A DNA stretch of 64,000 bases from Halobellus sp. MBLA0158 (GTDB lineage: Archaea; Halobacteriota; Halobacteria; Halobacteriales; Haloferacaceae), in NCBI RefSeq assembly GCF_041477585.1, contig NZ_JBGNYA010000001.1, positions 310,001 through 374,000 on the forward strand. The letters are read 5' to 3'. Of this stretch, positions 34,630 to 42,910 are shown piece after piece (position 1 is the stretch's first letter; the number at the start of each line of letters is the position of its first letter). A model generated the notes under the pieces. It did not search any database, was not told the origin of the DNA, and saw only the letters and a list, made by a program, of their open reading frames with translations. Both the position numbers and the translations under genes were made by a program.

Positions 34630-35193
34630 TCAGTCGTCGAGCAGGCCGAGTTCACTGAGACGGGAGGTGATGACGTCGACGGCCTCGCGGGCGTCGTCGG
34701 GCTCCTTGCCGCCGGTGATGACGAGCTTCCCGGAGCCGAAGAGCAGCGCCACGACAGAGGGCTCGTCGAGGCGGTAGACGAGGCCGGGGAACTGCTCGGG
34801 CTCGTACTCGATGTTTTCGAGGCCGAGGCCGATGGCGATGGCGTTGAGGTTCAGATTGCGGCCCAGATCCGCAGAAGTGACGATGTTCTGGACCGTGATC
34901 TCGGGGTCGTCGTCGACGGGGATCTGGAGGTCTCGCAGCTTCTCGAAGACGATGTGGAGGCTCTCGTGGACGTCGTCTGTGGACTTCGCACCGGTGCAGA
35001 CGATCTTGCCGGAGCGGAAGATGAGGGCGGCGGACTTGGGCTCTTGGGTCCGGTAGACGAGGCCGGGGAACTGCTCGGGGTCGTAGTCGGCCCCTTCGAG
35101 GTCCATCGCGACGCTCTGGAGGTCGAGCTCCTGGCCGATCCCCGTGGAGGCGACGACGTTTTCGATGTTGATGGTGTCCTTGGGATCGCTCAT
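34630..35193 (-). CDS. tbp: TATA-box-binding protein
   Basis: General transcription factor of 187 residues with the two quasi-identical TBP repeats: TINIENVVASTGIGQELDL...DPEQFPGLVYRTQEPKSAALIFRSGKIVCTGAK and TVQNIVTSADLGRNLNL...EPEQFPGLVYRLDEPSVVALLFGSGKLVITGGK. The acidic Asp tail is halophilic. It recruits TFB and RNA polymerase at TATA boxes. Haloarchaea often hold several tbp genes; this is probably the housekeeping copy, being complete and set among housekeeping genes. Confidence 0.98.
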   Translation of the reverse strand: MSDPKDTINIENVVASTGIGQELDLQSVAMDLEGADYDPEQFPGLVYRTQEPKSAALIFRSGKIVCTGAKSTDDVHESLHIVFEKLRDLQIPVDDDPEITVQNIVTSADLGRNLNLNAIAIGLGLENIEYEPEQFPGLVYRLDEPSVVALLFGSGKLVITGGKEPDDAREAVDVITSRLSELGLLDD

Positions 35194-35200
35194 AGACGAC

Positions 35201-35230
35201 TTAAATCTCGTATTTAAGGTTTAAAAAGAT
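35201..35230 (-). promoter_or_regulatory. AT-rich promoter of tbp
   Basis: Several TTTAAA/TTAAAT elements (complement strand) lie 10-35 nt before the tbp start. The TTTAAA near 35219-35224 has the right distance for a leaderless start. The crowding of TATA-like elements would allow TBP to bind its own promoter region. Confidence 0.5.
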
Positions 35231-35323
35231 TGGTGCGCGGATCGACGCGCCGACGAGGGGCGTCAGCGACCGGTCGGAACCGGCAGTCGACACGCTGATT
35301 GGCGACCGGAGCGAGGTGGGAGC

Positions 35324-36337
35324 GTGTACTACCTGGAGCTCGCGGGCGAGGCGGGAGACGAGGCCTTCGCCGCGCTGGAAGCCGAGCGCGCCGCGGCCTC
35401 GGCCGTCGAACGGGTCGCGCCCGGCCTCGCGACCGCCCGCGGGATCCGCGCCGATCGCGTCCCGACGCTGGCGTACACCCGCCGCGTCTCCGAACTGGTC
35501 GGCCGGACCGACGCCGACGTCGCGAGCGCGGTCGCGGTGCTCGAAGCGGCGTCGTTCGACCGCTCGGGGACGGTCGCCGTCCGCGCCCGGAACGTCCGCG
35601 CGACCGCCGAGGTGAGCACGTCGGCGGCCGAGCGGGAGCTCGGCGGCGTCCTCGTCGACCGGGGGTTCGACGTCGACCTCGACGATCCCGACCACGAGCT
35701 TCGCGTCTGTTTCGCCGACGACGTCTGTCTCGTGGGCTGGGCCGTCGCCGAGCGCGACGCCGCCTTCGGGTCGCGGGCGCCGACAGATCGGCCCTTCTTC
35801 CAGCCCGGGAGCATGGCGCCGATGGACGCCCGCGCGTACGTCAACCTCGCCGCCGGCCCCGCGCTCCCGGACGCGACCGTCGTCGACCCGATGTGCGGGA
35901 CCGGCGGGCTGCTCGTCGAGGCCGGGCTCGTCGGCGCGCGGGCCGTCGGCTCCGACGCGCAGGCGAAGATGGCGTCGGGGGCGGCGGAGAACCTCGCGCA
36001 CTACCTCGACGACGACGCGGCGGCCGCGAGCGCGAACCCGGACTGGGCCGCCGTCCGCGGCGACGCCACGGAACTCCCGTTCGCCGACGACGCCGCCGAC
36101 GGCGTCGTCTTCGACGCGCCGTACGGCCGCCAGTCGAAGATCGCCGGCCACGAACTCGAAGACCTGGTCGCGGGCGCGCTCGCGGAGGCCGCGCGGATCG
36201 CGCCGTCGTGCGTGCTCGTCGCCGACCGCTCGTGGACGGACGCGGCCGAGGCCGCCGGCTGGCGGGTCGACGAGCGGTTCGAGCGCCGCGTCCACCGGTC
36301 GCTCGACCGGCACGTCCACGTCCTGAAGCGGTCGTAG
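35324..36337 (+). CDS. tRNA (guanine(10)-N2)-methyltransferase, archaeal TrmG10/Trm11 type
   Basis: Protein of 337 residues with an N-terminal THUMP-containing region (about 1-150) and a C-terminal SAM-dependent methyltransferase. Motif I is VDPMCGTGGLLVEA (188-200) and motif IV is FDAPYG (263-268), an altered DPPYG. It begins MYYLELAGEAGDEAF, as in archaeal Trm-G10 enzymes that dimethylate G10 of tRNA. The start is GTG. It is divergent from tbp. Confidence 0.88.
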   Translation: MYYLELAGEAGDEAFAALEAERAAASAVERVAPGLATARGIRADRVPTLAYTRRVSELVGRTDADVASAVAVLEAASFDRSGTVAVRARNVRATAEVSTSAAERELGGVLVDRGFDVDLDDPDHELRVCFADDVCLVGWAVAERDAAFGSRAPTDRPFFQPGSMAPMDARAYVNLAAGPALPDATVVDPMCGTGGLLVEAGLVGARAVGSDAQAKMASGAAENLAHYLDDDAAAASANPDWAAVRGDATELPFADDAADGVVFDAPYGRQSKIAGHELEDLVAGALAEAARIAPSCVLVADRSWTDAAEAAGWRVDERFERRVHRSLDRHVHVLKRS

Positions 36338-36358
36338 ACGGGACCTGAGCGGGCGCTT

Positions 36359-36781
36359 TCAGGACCGCAGCAGCCACCCGAAGACGAGCGGCGCGAACAG
36401 CAGCGTCAGCGGGATCAGGATCCACACCTGGCCCGCGAGCACGTCGTACTGCGCGACAGTTTCGCTCGCGGGTGTCCCCTCTAGATGGCCGACGAGGAAC
36501 TCGAAGCCGACCGTGAGGACCGTCCAGCCGGCCCCGATCGCGAGCAGTTCCGCCGGCGAGTAGTCGACGGTCGCCGTCGCGAAGAACGCCCCCGAGACGG
36601 CGAGGATCGCCGCCGCGAGGAGCGCGGTGCTGAGGACGTGACCGGAGTATTCGCCGATCCGAGGGACCAAAACGAGCTCTCGGAAGACGCCGTTCGCGAC
36701 CGCGACGATCGCCATCAGGATCCAGACGGCGAGCGGGTAGACGAACGCGGGCGCAGGGACGGAGAGAGCGAGTGTGGTCAT
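36359..36781 (-). CDS. Four-helix membrane protein, unknown function
   Basis: Protein of 140 residues with four hydrophobic segments (FVYPLAVWILMAIVAVANGV, VLSTALLAAAILAVSGAFFA, LLAIGAGWTVLTVGFEFLVG, WILIPLTLLFAPLVFGWLL). The arrangement FRELVLVPRIGEYSGHVLST is seen in a widespread uncharacterised bacterial and archaeal membrane family. No operon partner is evident; it converges on the tRNA methyltransferase with a 21-nt gap. Confidence 0.68.
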   Translation of the reverse strand: MTTLALSVPAPAFVYPLAVWILMAIVAVANGVFRELVLVPRIGEYSGHVLSTALLAAAILAVSGAFFATATVDYSPAELLAIGAGWTVLTVGFEFLVGHLEGTPASETVAQYDVLAGQVWILIPLTLLFAPLVFGWLLRS

Positions 36782-36884
36782 CGTCGATCACCCGTCGATA
36801 GGGCGCCCGCGAGGAAAGCCGAGTCGGTGGTCGTCACCGGGTGAGAACCGTCAGTCAGAGGTCGAACCGCCCCATCTGACCCGC

Positions 36885-37490
36885 TTATCGCTCCCGCGCG
36901 GCGACGATCGACTCGCCCGCGCGGACGCGGTCGCCCTCGGTGACGAGGAGATCCGCGCGGTCGTAGGCGGGCGGCAGCAACACGTCGGCCCGGGAGCCGA
37001 AGTCGATGTGGCCGATCCGCTCCGCGCGGGCGAGGTCGTCGCCCTCGGCGACGTAGGGGTGGATCCGCCGGGCGAACGCGCCCGCGATGAGGGAGATCTC
37101 GGCCGGCCCCTCGTCGGTCGCGACCGCGACGTCGACGCGCTCGTTGCGCTCGGAGTCCTTCGAGAACGCCGGGCGGTGAGCGCCCGATCGGTGGGTGACG
37201 CGCTCGATTCGGCCATCGAGGGGGGCGCGGTTCACGTGGACGTCAGTGACGTTCATAAACACGCCCACGCGGAGCTGGTCGCCCTCCTCGCGGACGACCG
37301 AGACGCGCCCGTCGGCGGGCGAGACGACGCCCGGGCCCGACGGCCGGCGTTCGGGGTCGCGGAAGAACCACGCGACGAAGCCACCGATCGCGATCGCGGC
37401 GAGCGCGAGGGGGAACGCGAGCGGGGCCAACACCGCGGCCGCCGCGAACGCCGGGACGGCGAACCGCCGGACGCCGGGGGCAAAGCGCAT
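36885..37490 (-). CDS. Archaetidylserine decarboxylase (phosphatidylserine decarboxylase family)
   Basis: Self-cleaving pyruvoyl enzyme of 201 residues. The N-terminus is a membrane anchor (about 11-42), then FFRDPERRPSG, MNVTDVHVNRAPLDG, GAHRPAFSKDSERNER, and the cleavage site IDFGSRADVLLPP with G165-S166; cleavage creates the pyruvoyl group on Ser. In haloarchaea this enzyme makes archaetidylethanolamine and is linked genetically to the archaeosortase lipid-anchoring pathway. It sits 3 nt after the clamp-loader gene on the same strand. Confidence 0.9.
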   Translation of the reverse strand: MRFAPGVRRFAVPAFAAAAVLAPLAFPLALAAIAIGGFVAWFFRDPERRPSGPGVVSPADGRVSVVREEGDQLRVGVFMNVTDVHVNRAPLDGRIERVTHRSGAHRPAFSKDSERNERVDVAVATDEGPAEISLIAGAFARRIHPYVAEGDDLARAERIGHIDFGSRADVLLPPAYDRADLLVTEGDRVRAGESIVAARER

Positions 37491-37493
37491 CGG

Positions 37494-38588
37494 TCAGGCG
37501 AGCGCCTCCCCGTCGAGTTCGCGCTGGCCGCCGGCCCACGCCGCGAGCAGGTGGGTGAGGTGGAGCCGCGCGTCGTTGCCCTCCGCGAGGTCGAGGTCGA
37601 CCGCGCCCGCGAGGCGGTGCAGCCGGACGAGGTTCGACTCGCCGAACGCCTCGGGATAGGTGTCGGCAACGCGGAGCAGTTCCGAGAGCAGCTCCTGGCC
37701 GCCGAAGCCGCGGTCGTCGAGGAGCTCGGTGAGTTTGTCGCGGGCGTCGCCGACGTCTCCCCGAGCGGCCGAATCCAGCACGGCCTTCAGTTCGTCGTCG
37801 TGGCCGGCCTCCGAGAGCGCCGTCTGGGCCGACTCGACCGTGATCTCGCCGTCGCCCTCGACGGCGGCGTGCTGGGCCGCCAGAACGGCGTACCGGAGGT
37901 CGCCGTCGGCCTTCGAGGCGACGAGATTCAGCGCCATCGGGTCGGCGTCGACGTCCTCGCGGTCCGTAATCTCCGACAGAACGCCCTCGATCTCGTCGGT
38001 CGTCGGCGCGCGGACCGGGACCGGGAAACAGCGCGAGCGGATCGGCGGGATCAGCTTCGAGGGCTGGCGCGTCGTGATCACGAACTGGGTGTTCCGGTGG
38101 TACTGCTCCATCACGCGGCGGAGCGCCTGCTGGAAGTCCTCGCGGATGGTCTCGGCGTTGTCGAGCAGCACCGTCTTGTACGTCCCCGAGGCGGGCCGGT
38201 ACGACGCGAGCTCCTGCATCACGTGGGAGATCATATCCCGCTTGGACCACTCGCGTTTGTACTTGTTCCCCTTGCCGCCGCGGCGGTACTGCTTGGAGAA
38301 CTCCGTCTGCCCCTGGAGGAAGCGCGAGAAGCGCGGGTCCTCGCGGATCTCCTTTTTCGTCCGGTCGAAGAAGTCAGCGACGTTGATCTCGACGAGGTCC
38401 GCGTCGGGATCCTCGTGGGCCTCGCGAGCGAGCGCGCGAACGGCCGCGGTCTTGCCGACGCCGGGCGGGCCCTGGACCACGAGGTTCATCGGTTCGTCGA
38501 CCGTGCGGGCGAGCCGCTCGCGGACCTCCGACTGCGGGAGGTCGGAGACCGAGGGCGCGTGCGTGTCCGTCCACAGGGGCGCGTCCAT
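37494..38588 (-). CDS. Replication factor C small-subunit paralogue (clamp loader)
   Basis: AAA+ protein of 364 residues. Walker A GPPGVGKT is at 40-47. The Walker B region is altered (LLDNAE, 141-146), the sensor-1 TTR follows, and the arginine-finger SRC motif is in PPIRSRCFPV (about 185). The DNAE form suggests weakened ATP hydrolysis, as in second small subunits of archaeal clamp loaders. It would load the PCNA ring with other RFC subunits. A charged insertion with RRGGKGNKYKREW (about 102-114) is notable. It is upstream of and nearly touching the archaetidylserine decarboxylase gene. Confidence 0.88.
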   Translation of the reverse strand: MDAPLWTDTHAPSVSDLPQSEVRERLARTVDEPMNLVVQGPPGVGKTAAVRALAREAHEDPDADLVEINVADFFDRTKKEIREDPRFSRFLQGQTEFSKQYRRGGKGNKYKREWSKRDMISHVMQELASYRPASGTYKTVLLDNAETIREDFQQALRRVMEQYHRNTQFVITTRQPSKLIPPIRSRCFPVPVRAPTTDEIEGVLSEITDREDVDADPMALNLVASKADGDLRYAVLAAQHAAVEGDGEITVESAQTALSEAGHDDELKAVLDSAARGDVGDARDKLTELLDDRGFGGQELLSELLRVADTYPEAFGESNLVRLHRLAGAVDLDLAEGNDARLHLTHLLAAWAGGQRELDGEALA

Positions 38589-38671
38589 CGACGGCAGGTA
38601 GTCGGCGGGGGGGTAAGAAACTCTCCCTCCGCGCTCGGCACGGCCGCAGATTGGGTGTCGACGCCGGTCGC

Positions 38672-39223
38672 TCAGGAGCGGCGCTCGGACTCGGGTTCGC
38701 GCTCGCGGCCGAGTTCAGCGGATCCGGACTCGGGATGGGTCCCTGCTCCGCTCGCCGCTTCGGATCCGTCCCGGCCGCGGGTGACGCGTTCGCGGGCGTT
38801 CTCGGGCGTATCGGTCTCCAGGAGCACTTCCAGCTTCCGCTCGAACTGCGCTTCGGAGAGGTCGCCGCGGGCGTAGCGGTCGCGGAGGCGGTCGAGCGCG
38901 TCATCGACGCCCTCGGACTCGTCCGCGCGATCCGTCCGCTCGTCGACTCGGCGCCGGCGCTCGGCCGACTCCGAGCGGTCGTCAGCCTCGTCGCGGGCGC
39001 GGTGTCCGCGGAGGAGCGACACCAGCGGGACGACGACGGCGTACCCGATGACGAAGATGATCCAGAAGTCGACCGCCTCGAGGACCGGCACGCCGAACAG
39101 CGAGCCGAGGCCCGCCCCCAGGACCAAGAGCGCGGTGGCGCCGACGACCGGGTCGTCCGAGTCCGCCGGGTCCGGGTCGCTCCACCACCGCTCGCTCCGC
39201 GAGGCGTCGCGCCGCTCGCTCAT
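38672..39223 (-). CDS. SHOCT-domain membrane protein
   Basis: Protein of 183 residues with two N-terminal membrane helices (VVGATALLVLGAGLGSLFGV and FWIIFVIGYAVVVPLVSLL) and a C-terminal SHOCT motif (VDDALDRLRDRYARGDLSEAQFERKLEVLL), followed by a charged tail. SHOCT domains are short helical oligomerising or nucleic-acid-associated modules common in haloarchaeal membrane proteins. ATG 39223 is chosen because the upstream frame is only an antisense shadow of rnz. It lies divergently 114 nt from rnz. Confidence 0.78.
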   Translation of the reverse strand: MSERRDASRSERWWSDPDPADSDDPVVGATALLVLGAGLGSLFGVPVLEAVDFWIIFVIGYAVVVPLVSLLRGHRARDEADDRSESAERRRRVDERTDRADESEGVDDALDRLRDRYARGDLSEAQFERKLEVLLETDTPENARERVTRGRDGSEAASGAGTHPESGSAELGREREPESERRS

Positions 39224-39337
39224 AGTCGAGGTGTCGGGAGAGCGAGGGAAAGGTGTATCGCCGCCGCGGGCGTCGCTCGGAGGGCGTCGAGGCGGCCGAT
39301 CCGACACGCGTTTACCACGCCGACGCCGAGGACGGGT

Positions 39338-40279
39338 ATGTCGATGCGCGTGACGTTCCTCGGGACGGGCGGGGCCGTGCCGACGACGGAGCGAGCGCCG
39401 AGCGCGTTCCTCGTCGAGCGCGAGGGCGAGCGGCTGCTGTTCGACTGCGGCGAGGGCACCCAGCGGCAGATGATGCGGTTCGGCACCGGCTTTTCGGTCT
39501 CGCACGTGTTCGTCACGCACCTCCACGGCGACCACGTCCTCGGGATTCCGGGGCTGATCCAGACGCTCGACTTCAACGACCGCGAGGAGCCGATCGCGAT
39601 CCACGGCCCCCCCGGGTCGAAGGGCCACCTCAAGGACCTCGTCGAAGCCGGGGGCTACCGGCCCGGGTTCCCGGTCACCGTCCACGAGGTCCGGCCGGAC
39701 GGCGTCGCGCTCGACGGCGACGACTACGAGGTCCGGACCTTCCCGACCGAGCACCGGAGCAGCAGCTCGATGGGCTACGCGCTCGTCGAGGACGACCGCC
39801 GCGGTCGGTTCGACCGGGAGAAGGCCGAGGAACTCGGCGTGCCCGTCGGCCCAAAGTTCGGCAGGCTCCACGACGGCGAGGCCGTCGAACTCGACGACGG
39901 GACCGTCGTCCGGCCCGAGCAGGTCGTGGGCGAGCCCCGGCCCGGGCGCAAGTTCGTCTACACCGGCGACACGCGCCCCGTCGATGCGACTGTCGAAGTG
40001 ACGGACGCGCCGGACCTGCTGATCCACGACGCCACGTTCGCCGCGGAGTGGGCCGACCGCGCGAGACAGACCGGCCACTCGACGGCCCGTGAGGCGGCCG
40101 AGATCGCCACCCGCGCGGGGGCGAAGCGACTCGCGCTCACGCACGTCTCCTCGCGGTACGCCGGGGACGCGAGTCCGGTCGAACGGGAAGCAAAGGAGGC
40201 GTTCGCGGGGGAGTCGGCCTTCGTCCCCGACGACGGACAGAAGGTCGAGGTGCCGTATCCCGACGCCGACGCGGAGTGA
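39338..40279 (+). CDS. rnz: Ribonuclease Z (tRNA 3'-processing)
   Basis: Metallo-beta-lactamase nuclease of 313 residues that removes 3' trailers from tRNA precursors. It has the HLHGDH zinc motif (H61, H63, D65, H66), the start LGTGGAVPTTERAPSAFLV, the exosite region around GPPGSKGHLKDLVEAGGY, and late ligands TGDTRP and LTHVSSRY. ATG 39338 and ATG 39344 are both possible. GTTTACC about 25 nt upstream serves as TATA box. Confidence 0.96.
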   Translation: MSMRVTFLGTGGAVPTTERAPSAFLVEREGERLLFDCGEGTQRQMMRFGTGFSVSHVFVTHLHGDHVLGIPGLIQTLDFNDREEPIAIHGPPGSKGHLKDLVEAGGYRPGFPVTVHEVRPDGVALDGDDYEVRTFPTEHRSSSSMGYALVEDDRRGRFDREKAEELGVPVGPKFGRLHDGEAVELDDGTVVRPEQVVGEPRPGRKFVYTGDTRPVDATVEVTDAPDLLIHDATFAAEWADRARQTGHSTAREAAEIATRAGAKRLALTHVSSRYAGDASPVEREAKEAFAGESAFVPDDGQKVEVPYPDADAE

Positions 40280-40444
40280 GCGGCGGCTCCGTGGGGAAGT
40301 AGCGAACAGCCGGCAGCGGCGGTCCCGCGCGGGCGTGCCGGACAACCGCTGACCGGCGCGGGGCGAGCGTTACGTCACGGCCGCGTTGGTCCCGTGCTCA
40401 GTCATAAACGCTCGGAGTCAGAGCCCGGTGATCTCGGCGTGGCA

Positions 40445-40450
40445 TATATA
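40445..40450 (+). promoter_or_regulatory. TATA box (TATATA) for the COG2433 gene
   Basis: TATATA at 40445-40450, 25-30 nt before GTG 40475, marks a leaderless promoter and supports the GTG start. Confidence 0.55.
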
Positions 40451-40474
40451 TCTACACGCGACTAATCCGGTGAC

Positions 40475-42454
40475 GTGAACGACCGGACGAGCGCACTCGA
40501 CTCCCTCGTTTTCGGTGTGGACATCCAGAGCGGCGACGTCCGCGGCGACGCGCCCTCCTACGCGCTCGTCGCCTTCGACGGCGAGAACGTCGACCGCGAC
40601 GTCGTCTCCCACCGGAAGCTCCGCCGCCTGCTCGACCGCGAGGAGCCCGCGATGCTCGCGACCGACAACATGTACGAGCTGGCGGCCGACAAGGACGAAC
40701 TCGTCCACTTTCTCAGGACTATCCCCGAGGCGACGAAGCTGGTCCAGGTGACCGGCGCCGAGCGGCCCGAGCCGCTCTCGCGGGTCGCCTCCCGTCACGG
40801 CGTCCCCTACGGCAAGAAGCCGATGAAGGAGGCCGAGGCGGCGGCGCGGCTCGCGGCCGCCAACGTCGGCTACGAGGTGTCGGCCTTCGGCGACACCACG
40901 ACCGTGAAGGTCGCGCGCGGGCGCTCGACCGGGAAGGGCGGCTGGAGCCAGGACCGCTACACCCGACGGATCCACGGGTCGGTGAAGCGCCGCGCACGCG
41001 AGGTCACAGAGCGGCTCAAGCAGGCCGACCTCGACTTCGAGAAGGACGTGACCGAGAAGTACGGCGGCTACGCCAACGCCGTCTTCACCGTGGAGGCGCC
41101 GCCCGCTGACATCCCGCTCTCGGCGGGGCGCTCCGGCGACACCCGGATCGAGATCGAGCGCGAGCGCCGGGACGGCATCGAGTTCGAGCCGCTCGTGAAG
41201 CGCCGCGATCACGTCTTCGTCGGGATCGACCCCGGGACCACGACCGCGGCGGCGGTCGTCGGCCTCGACGGGGGCGTCCTCGACGTCTACTCGACGCGGA
41301 CGGCCGACACCGCCGACGTGATCGAGTGGCTGATCGAGCGCGGCCGGCCGGTCGTCGTCGCGGCCGACGTGACGCCGATGCCCGAAACCGTCGAGAAGTT
41401 CCGCCGAAGCTTCGACGCCGCGGCGTGGACGCCCAGTTCCGACCTCCCGGTCGACGAGAAGCTCCACCGGACCCGGGAGGCGTCCTACGAGAACGACCAC
41501 CAGCGGGACGCGCTCGCGGCGGCGCTCTTCGCGTTCGACGACCACGAGGACCAGCTCGATCGGATCTCCCAGAAAGTCCCCCCGGACATCGAGCGCGGCG
41601 AGGTCGTCGCCCGCGTCGTCGCCGGCGAGGAGTCCGTCGAGGCCGTCCTGCGTGACCTCCGGGACGACGAGGACGAATCGGAAGACGACTCCGAGCACCA
41701 CGAGCGCGAACTCACAGAGGAAGAAGAGGAGATCCGTCGGCTCCGGACCCGCGTCGAGCGCCTGGAGTCCCACGTCGAGGACCTCAACGACACGATCGAC
41801 GAGCGCGAGGCCGAGATCGACGAGTACGAGGAGAAGCTCTCGGAGGCCAAGCGCGAGGAGCGCCGCGAGGCCAGGGAGCGCCGCGAGGTGAAGCGCCTCG
41901 AACGCGAGAACGACCGCCTCGAACGGCGCGTCGACGAGCTCGAAGCGAAGAACGAAGAGCTCGACGAGAAGCTCGAACGGCTCAAGCGCCTCTGGAAGCT
42001 CGATCACTCGAACTTTTCAGATGTCGACACCGACGGCGACCTCGTCTCGGTGAAGGTGATCGAGCAGTTCACCCGCGACGCCATCCAGGCGGCAGACGAG
42101 CAGTACGGCCTCGCGGCCGGCGACGTGGTCTACCTCCGGGACGCCTCGGGCGCCGGGCGCTCGACCGCAGAGCTCTTGGCGGAGATCGATCCGCGCGTCG
42201 TCCTGCGATCCGGCGGGGGGCTCTCGGACGTCGCCGACCGGATCCTCTTCGAACACGAGATCCCGGTCGCGCCCGCCGACGACGTCGCGATCCAGGAGGT
42301 CGACGAGCTCGCGGTCGCCAGCGAGGCCGACGTCGAGGCGGCGATCGACGACTGGGAGCGCCGCGCCGAAGCGCGCCGCAAGGAGCGGAAGGCCTCGATG
42401 GTCGACCAGATCATCTCCGAGCACCGCGCCGAGACCAGAAGCGAGTCGCGGTGA
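40475..42454 (+). CDS. COG2433/DUF460 protein: RNase H-like fold with long coiled coil
   Basis: Protein of 659 residues in an archaeal family without assigned function. The N-terminal part (about 1-240) precedes an RNase H-like core with FVGIDPGTTTAAAVVGLDGG (about 247-265) and VVVAADVTPMPETVEKFRRSF, which hold conserved acidic residues that could bind metal. A charged coiled coil follows (about 408-505, EEEEIRRLRTRVERLESH and further heptads). A C-terminal domain (about 515-659) includes VVYLRDASGAGRSTAELL. The layout suggests a nucleic-acid-processing enzyme with a rod. The start is GTG. Confidence 0.85.
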   Translation: MNDRTSALDSLVFGVDIQSGDVRGDAPSYALVAFDGENVDRDVVSHRKLRRLLDREEPAMLATDNMYELAADKDELVHFLRTIPEATKLVQVTGAERPEPLSRVASRHGVPYGKKPMKEAEAAARLAAANVGYEVSAFGDTTTVKVARGRSTGKGGWSQDRYTRRIHGSVKRRAREVTERLKQADLDFEKDVTEKYGGYANAVFTVEAPPADIPLSAGRSGDTRIEIERERRDGIEFEPLVKRRDHVFVGIDPGTTTAAAVVGLDGGVLDVYSTRTADTADVIEWLIERGRPVVVAADVTPMPETVEKFRRSFDAAAWTPSSDLPVDEKLHRTREASYENDHQRDALAAALFAFDDHEDQLDRISQKVPPDIERGEVVARVVAGEESVEAVLRDLRDDEDESEDDSEHHERELTEEEEEIRRLRTRVERLESHVEDLNDTIDEREAEIDEYEEKLSEAKREERREARERREVKRLERENDRLERRVDELEAKNEELDEKLERLKRLWKLDHSNFSDVDTDGDLVSVKVIEQFTRDAIQAADEQYGLAAGDVVYLRDASGAGRSTAELLAEIDPRVVLRSGGGLSDVADRILFEHEIPVAPADDVAIQEVDELAVASEADVEAAIDDWERRAEARRKERKASMVDQIISEHRAETRSESR

Positions 42455-42477
42455 GCGGGCGGCGGGCGCGCGAACGC

Positions 42478-42792
42478 CTACGCTCGCGGGTCGGCCTCGA
42501 CTTCGTGCGGGGCGTCGGGCTGGCCGACGAAGTAGTAGATCACGAACCCGAGGAACGGCAGGAGGAACGCGAGCGCGGTCCAGCCCAGCGGGGAACCGCT
42601 CTCGCGGCCGTTGGCGTCGAGGTAGACCCAGCCGGGCAGCGCGATGTGCGCCACCAGAAAGTAGACCGCGAATCCGAAGAAGTACGCGAGCGTCCCCAGG
42701 TCGGCGATCACGAGCCACATCACGAACAGCGGGACGAACGCCACGGCGACCAACCCTCCGAGGACGACGAGCGGCGAGCGAGTCGTAGCCAT
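42478..42792 (-). CDS. Small membrane protein, three helices
   Basis: Protein of 104 residues with hydrophobic segments VVLGGLVAVAFVPLFVMWLVI, LAYFFGFAVYFLVAHIALPGW and LGWTALAFLLPFLGFVIYYFVG, then an acidic C-terminus. The WVYLDANGRESGSPLGWTALAFLLPFLGF pattern recurs in haloarchaeal phospholipase D nuclease N-terminal-like small proteins. Function unknown. It converges on the COG2433 gene and is divergent from tyrS. Confidence 0.65.
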   Translation of the reverse strand: MATTRSPLVVLGGLVAVAFVPLFVMWLVIADLGTLAYFFGFAVYFLVAHIALPGWVYLDANGRESGSPLGWTALAFLLPFLGFVIYYFVGQPDAPHEVEADPRA

Positions 42793-42910
42793 CGTCCCGC
42801 CTTGGATCCGCGCGGGTATGACGCTTTCCGGTCGGTCGCGGGCGGCGCCGCGAGGACGGCGTCGGCGCCAACCCAGAAGTCATATGCCGCCGTCGCGACT
42901 CCCCTCCCGT

